NCBI GenBank assembly: GCA_009741485.1
Contig: CM019216.1
Span: forward strand, 55,966,918 to 56,030,917
Source of the DNA: Malurus cyaneus samueli
Taxonomy: Eukaryota; Chordata; Aves; Passeriformes; Maluridae
Direction of reading: 5' to 3'
Length of the DNA stretch: 64,000 nt
In this document: positions 11,801 through 22,197 of the stretch, one piece after another
Layout: each line of letters starts with the position of its first letter
Numbering within the stretch: position 1 is the stretch's first letter
Program-made: the position numbers and the translations under genes
The notes under the pieces: generated by a model
Database searches by the model: none
The model's input: only the letters and a program-made list of their open reading frames with translations
Told to the model about the DNA's origin: nothing

Positions 11801-13289
11801 AGTCCTGTAGGCTCTTTGGTCTTTCTTTTTAACAGGTCATAAATCCCCTGAGGTGATAAAAGATGTTTGCCCTTAGTGCTTAGAATCCCAGCCAGTGGCA
11901 CCTTTACCCTGTTACACAAGGTGTAAGCCTTTAGTTATCGCTGGAGTTATATACTTAAAAAAGCCTAGAGCAGGAAAGCTGAATATGCCCTTCTCTACCT
12001 TACTTCTATTTTACAAGATCATTATCTTTGAACCAGCAAAACAGCAAGAAAAATATGTGGATTAATTTATTTGTTTGGTTTTTGTCTATTTCTTTATAAA
12101 CCAAAGCTGTCTTGGGCAAGTTTTTTCTGTCAGAAGGGAAGAGAAATTGTAACCAATATATTGAAAATGCTTCTAAACCTGATCTATGCACAAGGGTACC
12201 TTAGAATAAACTCCAGGGTTGTCTGCCCTTACTAAACAGGTAGCAATGTTAGGCTGTCTCCTCTTTCTGATAACAGAAATGTCTGTTTCCTAATCCACAA
12301 AAAAGGAATGCTACTACTAGGGGAATGCACTTCTTGCAGGTTGGTTTCATGGACAGGGAAGTAGTTATTTGCATGGAGCAACTGAAAAAAATACCTGAAG
12401 AAGAATGAACAGCAAGACAGAGTGTGCAGAATACCACAATTTTTGAGTTTTCTGCATATTTTTTATTAACTATTTAGTATTACCTAATATTAATATCTTG
12501 AGAAATGCTTATAGTTGAAGACATGGCAGCATTACCTATTCTATGGATATCTCCAGAACATATATTTAATAGTGCACAGCCACTCTAAGAATTGTTTCTT
12601 AAGATTGTTTTGATTGTCTTTTAGTTCTGATATCCAGTCAGTAAGTAGCTGCCTCCTCCTACTTTTACATGACTAGATCAAGTGAGTAGATTAAGCATTG
12701 ACATTCTAATGATAATTCAATTTTTTGTACATATACTTCTGCAAATTTTCATTCAGAGATTGTCATAAGAAGCTTTTCTAATATTTCCTGTGAATCTGCT
12801 TTTGAAATACATTAGTGTGAAAAAGATGGGGCAGCAGATTAATTAGTGAGTAAGTGAACCAGTTAATTAATATTACAATTAAATCTGCCTGAGGTATGCT
12901 TATAGCATCCTTGGCACTTTCCAAGTAATGAAAAAGTGTTTGCTGTCTCCCTCCTTCTCAAAGCTCCACTGAAAATGTGCCTTGTCTGAAACAATGCTTC
13001 TGTGAAGCTGGTCAGAGTGAGGTACATGAGTGAGCTATCATGAGGTCAGAATTATTTTGTGTCCTGTGATAGGGCTATTCTACTGTTTCACAGAATAGAA
13101 AATTTGTAATTATGTACAATGTGCTGCCAGAAGATCAACTTTGTTGCTTTTGGCAATCACTAATGATTTTTTTATTTTGCAAGAGCAGCATAATGTTTTA
13201 TTTCTGCCCCCATTTTTCATAAAAAGTTAATTTGCATACATTTCTGCAAGAGTGAACCATGCTACTATGGGAAAAAAGGCTCTAAGAAT
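8850..13289. other. AT-rich non-coding stretch, no gene seen
   Basis: Apart from the T/TTG-rich block at 9361-9475, this is unique AT-rich DNA. An acceptor-like CTTATTTTGCAG ends near 9898 and is followed by about 30 open codons to a stop near 9993, with no recognisable family. TAATTA-type homeodomain-like sites cluster at about 12838-12890. No transposon was recognised. Confidence 0.55.
9361..9475. repeat. T-rich / (TTG)n low-complexity block
   Basis: A T10 run is followed by GTT repeats (pure TTG units at about 9381-9398). After a short interruption come further T-runs to about 9475. The purine strand would be A/CAA-rich. No LINE or SINE body is attached on either side, so this is not a recognisable retroposon tail. 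Confidence 0.85.
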
Positions 13290-13341
13290 AGTCTGAAACA
13301 GAGAGGATTTACCACAGTCTGAAACAGAAAAGATTTATCAT
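13290..13341. repeat. Imperfect tandem duplication, 26-bp period
   Basis: AGTCTGAAACAGAGAGGATT (13290 on) is repeated from 13316 as AGTCTGAAACAGAAAAGATT. Two complete 26-bp units differ at a few positions. It is a local duplication of unknown origin. Confidence 0.9.
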
Positions 13342-13757
13342 AAGTAAAAATTAAGAAAGAAAAGGTGAAATAAAATCATATAACATGTTTCAAGCCCAAG
13401 TATTCATGCTATAAAAAGGTTACTTTTCCATATGATGGTAAATCAGGATCCTGTTTTGTGTGCCTGGTCATCTCAATGGGGGCTAAATCCACGCTGATGA
13501 GCTAGGATCAGTACTGAGCTCTGAGCATATGCTCCCCACAGCTGGCAGTGTCCCCTGAGTGCTCCCCAAGCTCCACGTCCAGCACAGCTTGACCCTGGAA
13601 TTTACTGAGGCCACATAAGCAATGCATTAAAAAGAGTGCTTAGATTCCTCTCCCAAAAATAGTCACTTGAAGCTCTGGGCTGGGAGCAGCCACCTTCCTG
13701 GCTCTGAACTTCAGCACCTTATTGAGATTCTGTTGTGGACACACAAATCTTGGGAGG

Positions 13758-13778
13758 CAGCAGCAGCAACAGCAGCAG
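13758..13778. repeat. Short interrupted (CAG)n
   Basis: Seven CAG-type triplets with one CAA interruption. The only open frame across it is on the minus strand (13640-13840), where it reads as a poly-cysteine run. That is not a credible protein feature. Confidence 0.9.
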
Positions 13779-14120
13779 GAATCCTCATGGTGCTGAACTG
13801 ATGGGATTACAGCAGAGTGCCTGCTGACCATTCTCTGCATTTCCTAACAGGGTCAGAGCCTGATCTGTGTTTCCAAACATGCAGAAGGATGCAACCTGTG
13901 CTCAAAGCGAGTGCAACAACTACTTTTATTTATTCATTTAAGTGTTTATTTATTTATCTGAAATCTAAAGATGAATGAAATGAGTGAGAGCAAAAAAAAA
14001 AACACTGAAGAGAGAGGGAGGCAGGGAGGGAGAGCAATGGGCTTGGCATAAATGAAGATACTCACTTCTGTTCATTTGAGATATGAGGTGAAGGGAGGTA
14101 AATCATGTTTTGTTTCACTG

Positions 14121-14156
14121 GCTTGTTTGCTTGTTTGTTTGTTTTCTGTTTGTTTG
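14121..14156. repeat. (TTTG)n-like low-complexity run
   Basis: Alternating GCTTGTTT and GTTTGTTT units read directly from the sequence. The run ends in GAAACAG, which makes it look like a pyrimidine-rich splice acceptor and may explain why the following frame looks exon-like. Confidence 0.85.
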
Positions 14157-16854
14157 AAACAGAAATCTATACATGAGGTCTTTCTGTTGGTATTGGTCAG
14201 TGCCCAGACTGAGATTTGTGAAGCACATTGCTGACCCCACCAACCAGCACTGCCTGGTCCAGCACACATTCTCCCACTGCTGTGGCTTGGGAAAGCTTCT
14301 GGGGCTACAGCACACCCACTCAGGAGCCGTGCCCAGGTGTGCTGTGATGCTGATATATCAGAACGGCATCTACCTCCCCCCAGGACAGCCTGCCCAGGAG
14401 CTTCAGGGCTGCAAAACCTGCTTAACTCTTGGACCTGTACCTGTGTCCAGGCAGGAACTCGATTGGAGTTTTACAGCAGGAGTCGGAGCCACTCTGCTCT
14501 CCAAACAGCGAAGAGATCCTACTCATGAAATCTGTTTGCACATTGGCCCTTCTTTCCTATGTTCCTCACAATAATTAGGTAAAAAGAACAAGTGAATGTA
14601 TTAATGTGTGTCTTAAACCATTGTGAAACCATAATCGTGATTATTTGCAGCTCTTTCATCAGCTATGGTAGCTGTACTCCATATGAATGTCTAAGGTAAA
14701 GATGCAAACAGTTGGGTAGAGCAAGACTGAATTTAACTCATCTAATCTCCTTCAGCTGCGTCTAAAAGGCTGCCACAATTGTTGCCAAAATGATGTACAA
14801 GTCACAAGAGAACTAGAGGCAGCTACATAAAAAGAGATTAAAAAGACCAAAATACAAAAGACCAAAATGCAAGTATACAAGGGTATATGAGTAATTTGAA
14901 AAATTATTTTAGAAATCCTTGAAATTTATAGGCTGAATTTTAATTGTCTACTTACAGTCTGAATGAGACTCCAAGACATTTCCTCACCGTTTAATCTTGT
15001 GATCCAGCTCATTTTTCCCTTGCTGATCCCTTTCTCTTCCCACTAGGGACTAGACCAGCAGAACAAAACAGCTTTTCTTTCAAATGGTGACCCAAGCACT
15101 GGTGAGACACCCATATTTTAGAAAGGCTTTGCCCACAACACTCCCTTTTTGTTGGTATCCCAGAACCTGAAAGAGCCTGCAAAAAGAGGAGCAGGTCCTG
15201 CAGCAATAATTTCTGTTATGCACCCTTTGTTATGTGAAATGACCTCTGTGGATCTCTGCCCTGCCTGCGCTTATCTACAGCTTCTGCTTGCACTGCAAGG
15301 TCTTTAGGCCAGGGGAGGATACTCAGGCTGCTGTCACAAGGGTTTTTTTTACCCAAGCTTTCCACTTGCTCTAATAGAGATTTGCCTTTGAGTTAGGTTT
15401 TCCAGAACTCTGAGTATAAACAAATATATTCGTTCAACCAGTCTTCAGATTCCTTTTTTCTAGATCAATGTAGATTGAAAGGACTTACTCTTCTTCCGAG
15501 TCAACTATCAGAGCAAGCAGGATCTGGTTGTTTGGAAACTGAATCCTCACAGTTTGCATTCAGTCCATTATATTTCATGTTTTCCCACTTTTTGACTATT
15601 TTGAAAGGAAACGTGCAGTCTGTGACAAGGAAAAAACGTGAATGACTGAATCAATGCCATCATTGATCTCACTGAAAGCAGAATCAAATGCTCAGTCAAA
15701 ATGAACACCATGGAACATAATCCTATAGACTTTATTCAGATCAAATCCTTATTGAAAACACTGGGGAATTTGGTGTAAGCCTTTCATTATGAGAAATCAA
15801 GATTTCCATTGCAAAAACCATTGCAAGACTGCTACTGGCAATTAAAATCTGCTCTTTGCCTGGGATGAAGTCTTCACATAAATTGTTTAAACTGGACCTG
15901 GTTTAGATATATGTTTGGAGGGATGATGACATGGAAAACAGGTTTGCTGATGCATAGGGTGTGTCTAATAAATTTCTGTGCTATGACAACAAAAAAATAC
16001 AGCTAGAATTTGGGCAAAATATAATTCACTACAAAGGCAACAATCACTTCAGGGTTCAATGTAGACATATTTGATTTTCACATCTACCAATGCATGAGGC
16101 ATTAATAATTAACTTAAGGCATCTGGCAAATTGTAAACTAGATCTTTTACTTGTACATGTTCCAGAGGAGGGGCTTTTTTCCTATTCAAGGTATTTTTGT
16201 TAATTATTCATTTATGTTCATGGAAATATGATGACATCACAAAAATCTGTGATGGATACATATCTTATTTGATTTAGGTGAGGAGGATGCAGCTAGTCAG
16301 TTAAAAATAGGTTTTACTTAAGCAACTGCTTTGAAATAAATATTTTTTTAATTAACATAAACCATATAAAGGATCTGAATATCATTCCTCTATTGTAAAT
16401 CACAAACTATTGCAACTACCTATAGAGATTCTACAACACCCTTAGTGTATGCACGCTGATGAGAAGCATTTTTGCAAAAATACACTTTGCATATGACATT
16501 TAAAGCAGTTGATTAAGGAAAAAGGATAATTAAAAGTTGATAGAAATGTTGGATTACCATTTATGCACTCTCTGTATTTTATAATTGCTTTACTGTTATA
16601 CAAATGTATTCCACCATTTCTGAAAGCATTAGGACTGGCTTACTAGGTTATTTGGAGTGAAAACATTTTAAATTATCTCTGAAATCATTCTTCTTAATAT
16701 GAAAGCCCGTATATTTTTAGAGGTAGTTTTATTTGTTGGTGTAGTGCACTTGCCAGCATATAGAACGTGACTTTCTGTGAGAAAGACATGGTCAGGTGTG
16801 TCCTGGTGCAGTGAATGTTAATATGACTTCAGTAGAAGCACATTATGCTTTTAT

Positions 16855-17130
16855 TTCTGACTGTATACTGAATTATTTACACCTTCAAGGCAGCTGATTG
16901 AACTGCAGCATCAGTCAATTAGCAAATCAAAAATTTATATGATTCCAATTTAGCATGGAGTCCTTCTCTCTTTTTTTTTTTTCTTTTTAGATTTTCACCC
17001 TGACAGTGACAAATTACTCCTCTGCTGGCTGAGATTGGAAATTAAAAGCATTTAGAGCTGCTCATGCATTTATGCTAATGAGAACTTCTGATATGATTTG
17101 CATGCAAAAGAGGACAATCTGAAAGCTCAT
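16855..17130. promoter_or_regulatory. Candidate conserved non-coding element with POU/homeodomain sites
   Basis: The segment contains an exact octamer motif, ATTTGCAT, at 17096-17103. A one-mismatch octamer (ATGCTAAT) lies at 17072-17079, a TCAATTAG homeodomain-like site near 16915, and several ATGCA or TGCAT words. Composition is balanced and complex compared with the AT-rich flanks, apart from a T-run at 16972-16988. Such clusters are typical of vertebrate developmental enhancers. Conservation itself cannot be judged from one genome, so this is inference. Confidence 0.3.
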
Positions 17131-17314
17131 CAGTTTTTCATGCTTCCGCATTTTGATGTAGTAGGATTTTTTCTGTTTTCTGCAGAGCAGAAAAATTTTT
17201 CTTGGGGAAACAATACTCTATGTGAACAAAAAGAGTTTCTCTTTTAAGTCAGAAAGTTCTTTTTTTTCCCCTACCCTCCAGATTCTTGTCAAATCATTTG
17301 CTTTGCTGTTTCAG

Positions 17315-17502
17315 AACTGCAGCCCACATTCATTAGCATTTTAGATGTTTATCAAAGGAACGATCCAGTATCTGCCATGCAAGATTATAGCTCAAGCTTC
17401 ATTTTAAATTCAGCAAGAAAAAAAGACCGGAGGACAGACGAGAAGAGGGATGTGCACTCTGACAATCTTCTTCACAGATACACCCGAATTAATCCTATTT
17501 AG
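17315..17502 (+). CDS. Possible terminal coding exon (speculative)
   Basis: A pyrimidine-rich acceptor (GCTTTGCTGTTTCAG, ending 17314) is followed by a frame that stays open from 17317 to a TAG at 17500-17502, about 61 codons in AT-rich DNA. A second, stronger tract (TTTTTTCCCCTACCCTCCAG) lies just upstream, ending near 17281. The peptide is soluble-looking and rich in charged residues; one stretch reads ILDVYQRNDPVSAMQDYSSS. I recognise no family. Length and composition are better than most chance frames here, but a run this long is not rare across 64 kb. It adjoins the candidate conserved element, so conserved non-coding DNA is an alternative explanation. Confidence 0.15.
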
Positions 17503-17807
17503 AGCAAAATTTGATTAATCACCAGCAGTGGTAGCTTAGTGAAGTTTAGTGAAATAGTTAACTCTGACAAATTTTGGGGACCTCTTTGGCACAGCCTTTC
17601 CAGGATGCAAATAAAGAAGCCAGGCAGTACAACCGAGAGAGGAGATAACTTCAAAATTATTTTTTTTAAATGCTCTTGTTTAGTGAAGAGATTGCTGCCA
17701 TTTTCCAGCATTTAGTTTTGCTTTCCAATTTGTTATAAAAAATTACAATGTGGCAACAAGGCTCTGGAGGTTATAGAAAAAAACAGTGATTTTATTTTGT
17801 TTTTGCA
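17503..17807. other. Unique AT-rich DNA before the first CR1
   Basis: No repeat, exon or motif was recognised between the exon-like frame and the hairpin at the CR1 edge. Confidence 0.5.
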
Positions 17808-17833
17808 GTATATGGACAAGTATGTCCATATAC
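17808..17833. repeat. Perfect 11-bp inverted repeat at the CR1 5' edge
   Basis: Arms GTATATGGACA (17808-17818) and TGTCCATATAC (17823-17833) are exact reverse complements around a 4-base loop, AGTA. The structure ends 4-5 bases before sequence recognisable as CR1. It may be the integration target, or a fold-back artefact of truncated reverse transcription. Confidence 0.85.
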
Positions 17834-17837
17834 CCCC

Positions 17838-18334
17838 TATCTGGGGCCCCAGCATAGGAAGGATGAGGATCTGCTGGAAAGAGGTCAGAGGAGGCTGCCA
17901 AGGGGATCAGGGGCCTGGAGCACCTCTCCTCTGAACTCAGGCTGAGAAAATTGAGGCTGTTCAATCTGGAGAGGACAAGGTGCCAGGGAGACCTTTTAGC
18001 AGCCTTCCAGTACCTGAAAGGATCCTGCAAGAAAGCTGGAACAGGACTTTTTACAAGGGCATGCACGGATAGGACAATGGAGAATGGCTTTAAGCTGAGA
18101 GAGAGTAGGTTTAGAATAGAGAATTGGAAAACTTCACCATGGGGGTGGTGAGACATAGGAACAGTCTGCCCAGAGAAGTTGTGAGTGTCCCATCCCTGTT
18201 ATTGTTCAAGGCCAGCCTGGATGAGGTTTTCAGCCTCCTTGTCTACTGAAAGGTGTCACTACCAGTGGCAGGGAGTTTGGAAACAAATTATCTTTAAGGT
18301 CTCTTCCAAACCAAACCATTTTATGATTCTATCA
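17838..18334 (+). mobile_element. CR1 LINE, 5'-truncated 3' end
   Basis: CR1 is the dominant non-LTR retrotransposon of birds. This copy keeps the last part of ORF2 and the 3' tail. The start matches the CR1 reverse-transcriptase C-terminus as GPQHRKDEDLLERGQRR. After a frameshift between about 17890 and 17906 it continues as IRGLEHLSSELRLRKLRLFN and then AAFQYLKG. The 3' tail has the typical AGGTGTC.CTACCAGTGGCAGGGAG and TCTTTAAGGTCTCTTCCAA stretches and ends with a TTATGATTCTAT octamer-type terminus. The match is to remembered CR1 consensus; the subfamily is not assigned. Many substitutions show an old, inactive copy. Confidence 0.93.
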
Positions 18335-19292
18335 TTTTGTACATTACAGATAGTATAATTAAAATAATTTGCCATGTAAAAGGAGATAATAGTTTCCTGA
18401 TTGTTTTACATGTTTGAGAAGGTTGAGCAGGATATATCTGTGTATTTTTGACTTTCTGTGAATGAAAAGAGTTTCTGTGTTGGAGGTTATCCTTTTGATA
18501 TTGACAATCTGAAACACCGTAACTGTTGTCCATCCTTTACAAAAGTTTTTGCTTTTATAGTACTTACTGATCATTAGCATAATCCATTAATTCTTTCAGC
18601 CCCCAAAAGCTGCTATTTAGAGTTTTAATTGTAATTATTCCTTCAATCTTATCTTTCAATTGATCAAATTCCAATGTATTGTTTAGTAAAACAAAGGCAA
18701 AATACATGTCTGTACATCTGAGTTAAAATTAAAAAATTAAATTTAGAAGGTAATGTATTTAAACAATTCCTCCAGAATACCCCTTTTCACTTTGGATCAC
18801 TTTTTATCCCCAGGAGCCCACAGCAGCACTGGAGGCTTTCTGCATTTCAGAAGAGAGTTTTACTCAACTGACTTGGCGAACATTGCAGTGAGGTGCTTTA
18901 CAACCATTCAAAGGCAGCTAATAACAGGTGTATAACATTTTTTACCATCTCCTGTCATAAGGCAGTATTCTTGCTTCATGTACTTGAAAACAAAATATCC
19001 ATTTTTTCTACAGTTGGAGCAGTTCCCCTTTTTCTTTTGCTGCATTGATGCCAGGTAGTAGATACCTTATTTCATGCCCTGATGAGAAAGAGAGGGATGT
19101 GGTAGGGTGATGGTGGAAGGGGAAACAGCATGAAGTGTCAAGAAAGGAAGCTAGGGGAGAAAGGGTCACACACGACCATAACTCAGCCTTGCTTGTCCTC
19201 TTTGACAGGGAAGTTATGGCACAGTGGGAAGTGTTGATCCAGTGGTATTTGTCCTGAAAAGCCCTGATGAGATAACCTATGGGAAAAAAGAC
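18335..19292. other. Unique spacer between two CR1 copies
   Basis: AT-rich sequence with no recognised repeat. The overlapping open frames at 19008-19371 (-) are short, and the longer of them crosses into the CR1. The spacer is long enough that the flanking copies are probably separate insertions. Confidence 0.5.
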
Positions 19293-19563
19293 GTGATAGG
19301 GCAAGGCATAATGGCCTCAAACTGAAAGAGGGTAGGTTTAGATTAGATGTTAGGAAGAAATGCTTCTTCATAAGGTTATCAAATAATAAAACAGGTTGCC
19401 CAGATAAGCTCTTGGATGCCCCATATCTAGGAGTGGCCTAGGACAGGTTGGATGGGGCTTTGAGCAACTTGGTCTAGGGGAAGGTGTCCCTGTCTGCGGC
19501 AGGGAGTTGGAACTGGATCGTCTTTAAAGCCCCTTCCAACCCAGGCCATTCTATGATTCTATG
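19293..19563 (+). mobile_element. CR1 LINE, short 3'-terminal fragment
   Basis: Begins within the CR1 tail at GATAGGGCAAGG...AATGG and runs through AAACTGAAAGAGGGTAGG and TTAGATTAGATGTTAGGAAG. It then passes GGTTGGATGGGGCTTTGAGC to the canonical 3' end CCATTCTATGATTCTATGA. It is better preserved at its 3' end than the copy at 17838, has the same orientation, and has the same tail type. Severe 5' truncation of this kind is the norm for CR1. Confidence 0.95.
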
Positions 19564-22017
19564 AGAATGCTAAACTAAGAACATGATTTTCCTCATTTGA
19601 CATCTCATGCAATCTGAATTGTCTCTAGAACTGATTTCCTAATCTCTGCTGAAATTCACTTTGTCTGCAAAGATCTCCTGAGCCAAGAATCTACTTTTTG
19701 TGTTCCCAAGTATTTACTGTCATCCCTGCAAAGATGAGTGTATCGCCTATGGTGAATAAACTTCTCTTCAATGGGAGGATTTGCAAAGGCTTACATTTGA
19801 TGACACTTCCAAGTTATAATTGTTTTGTTTTTCATTGAGGTATTTTTTGCTTTAATGTCCTCAATGATCATTGCCTGTGGTAAGGAAGAGTTTTTGCCCT
19901 TCAGATATTTTTTTCCTCATTTGATCCTACTCAATTCAGATTGAGTGTCTGAGACCCTTGAAACCAAAGCTAACAGCAAAGAAAAATAATAATTTTGGAA
20001 TATTTTAGATGCCAGCTTATTTTTCCAGCATAATGCAGTTAGTTTCTCATGAATGATAAGAAAGCACAAGTCTTTGCTACTTACGGTTCATACATATTGA
20101 GCTGTATCTCTTTCCCTCTCTTGGTAAAGCATAATTTTCATGTTTTGTGGGGCAAGCCAGTACTTCCTCAGCCTTCAACATACATCTCTGTAAATCACCT
20201 TTTGTCCTTCAGGGAAATAGGCTATCAACTAATATTGGAAGATAATTCAGAAACCTCTGGTCTAGACGTGTCATGATCACTTTGGAAATTTTTGATCTTC
20301 TTTCTGGTCACCTCTTTGTCAGTAAGGAGTCCAGCTTGCCAGTCTGATGGGACATTTTCTGAGCCCTGAAGCTGATTCTCCTCAAGATTTATATGTTATA
20401 TGCTGGTGGACAGCCTTCCTTGGAGCCATTCAGTGTTCTAAGATGTCTCTTCTCAAATGCAGCAAATGAGCAACATTTGTGAACAAAGTGCCTCAACTAT
20501 TACAGCTGTGTCTGATGCTCTGATTGTAGCCATCATCCTATGTTCAGCAGGGAATTGAGGGTATTTGACCACAAATTTACCTGAATGCTTGCAACATACT
20601 GTTAGAAAATTGCTTTACAATCACTTACACTTCCTGGAGATTTCTCAGCACTTGTCATTTCCCATTTATAGATCAGTTTTGGTCAGTTATTGCTGAACTT
20701 TATGTGTGCCAAGACCTCTTCATATAGATTTCTATCTGGCTTGCTTTACTGGCAGAACATTTACTTTTTTCTGTTCTGGTAGGAGCCATAATGTTGCAAA
20801 TTCTTATTGTCTTCGTAACACACAAATGAGAGTGTGACAAAAGGTATTACTGGGAATAATTTTCCATTCTTCAGTTTACATCTTAACACCAATGTAGACA
20901 AAGTCATGAATAGTTATAGGAAGCACTTTAGAAGTGTTGTGTTACATTGCCATGTTCTCTGTGTGAAACTCCCCTTGAAGTCAGCAAGAGTTGTGTATGC
21001 TATTCAGTGGCATAATCAGGCAATAAATTATGAAAGCTCTGCAAACACCAAACATAACAAGCCACAAACAAATGACATTAACAAGTGACGAAAATACCCA
21101 GTAAAGGAGTTGAAGCTAATAGTTTGGAATGTGATAAAATTCCTGTGGCTGGCAGGATTTGGCGAACTCCAGTGAGCGGGCTAAGAGGAGAAGCTTACCT
21201 TGTGCACCTGCCTAGTGCAGTGTTTCCAGACTCTTGCACTCAGTGAATCTCAATTGCCACTATGATGGAAAACAAGGCTGAAAGGATATTTGTATGCTGC
21301 AGAATTGCATAATTTTCCTGCTCCAGGACTCCTCATATCTGGCTTTGTTAGGGCTCAAATTTGATTTTCAGAAGAGTTTAAAACAGATCTAACATAAAAT
21401 AACATTTTGAGTCAGAGGTAACACTAGATGCTTGAAATCTCCTCCCAAAAACTTTGTTTCAGGAAGAGCTATCTACAAAAAGTCCATTTGAAACTCTACC
21501 TTTTTTTTTTTTTTGCAGTACGTTTTAAGTAAATTGTTGAAATAGAATTTTACAAAATGACCACTTTAAGCCTATAATCCAAAATGGAATTACTAAAAAA
21601 TTTAGAAGATCATGACACAAACAAAAGGGACTGAGAAATATGAGCCTTGTATTGACTAAAAGTGACATTCTGAAATTGTTCTCTCAGAACTTAAAAGCCA
21701 ATTAAGAATAAACAAAGAATCCCAGAGGTCTGAGATTGCTGCAGGCTTCAGAGCTGAGTCTGACTTACAAGAAACAAGATCTTTGTAGAATACAGCCCTG
21801 CTTTTCCTCCGAGTATTTGTAATGGCAAGATGATTGTGTGATGAGATGCTGCAGCTGTTATCAGAAGCCAGCAGTTTATCACAAAGCAAAGGAAAACCTG
21901 GCTGTCACTGCAAGGGTTTTTCTGCCTTTCCATTTGGAGGATGCACCCATGGTGCTCCCTGGACGGTAAAGGTTTCTGACTCTGACGATGAAAGCATTCT
22001 TCTTTTACTGCTTGCAG
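19564..22017. other. AT-rich non-coding stretch
   Basis: No repeat family was recognised. T-runs occur near 21500-21516. On the minus strand, 21199-21277 is bracketed by a good acceptor (CTTTCAG) and a good donor (ACAAG then GTAAGC) but has stops in all three frames, so it could only be a non-coding RNA exon. An acceptor-like CCTTTTGTCCTTCAG near 20212 (+) is followed by only 20 open codons. Confidence 0.5.
21199..21277 (-). ncRNA. Possible non-coding RNA exon (speculative)
   Basis: Read on the minus strand, AAATATCCTTTCAG precedes 21277, and the segment ends in GCACAAG followed by GTAAGCTT, a near-ideal donor. The 79-bp body has stops in every frame. The paired splice signals are the only support. 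Chance pairs of this quality are expected in a window this size, so this entry mainly marks a place to check against RNA data. Confidence 0.1.
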
Positions 22018-22197
22018 AGTAATTCGGAAGCCCAGGCTCTAAGTGATGGTGGAGTTTCAGCCAGCCCTGCTTTTAGAGCAATGCTAGACTGGCCAAAAAT
22101 CAATTGGGTTGACTTAGCCGCTTCAGATACCTTGTTCTTTTGGCCAGAATACGCTGAAGCTACTTTCAGGTTATTCTGTTTGAAAGAAGACTCGTGA
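22018..22197 (+). CDS. Possible terminal coding exon (speculative)
   Basis: A very good acceptor tract (CATTCTTCTTTTACTGCTTGCAG, ending 22017) is followed in phase 0 by 59 open codons and a TGA at 22195-22197. The start reads SNSEAQALSDGGVSASPAFR and the later part is rich in W, F and acidic residues. I recognise no domain. The region is slightly GC-richer than its flanks. No polyadenylation signal was identified as belonging to it. Support is the acceptor plus open frame only; a coincidental frame is a real possibility. Confidence 0.17.
   Translation, partial: SNSEAQALSDGGVSASPAFRAMLDWPKINWVDLAASDTLFFWPEYAEATFRLFCLKEDS

Larger units (their letters stand above)
13342..17314. other. Non-coding stretch with GC-richer patches and a possible conserved element
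   Basis: It contains a CAG run at 13758-13778 (inside a GC-richer patch, 13.5-13.85 kb) and a TTTG-type run at 14121-14156. A second GC-richer patch at 14.2-14.56 kb holds a 133-codon frame (14173-14574, +) with no recognisable domain. It is AT-rich until 16.85-17.13 kb, which looks like a conserved non-coding element (listed separately). No repeat family was recognised in 14.6-16.8 kb. Confidence 0.5.

Noticed and set aside
13640..13840. Minus-strand frame with seven consecutive cysteines
   Set aside because: Translation of a CAG microsatellite, not a cysteine-rich protein.
17743..18156. 137-codon minus-strand frame
   Set aside because: Antisense shadow of the plus-strand CR1 copy.
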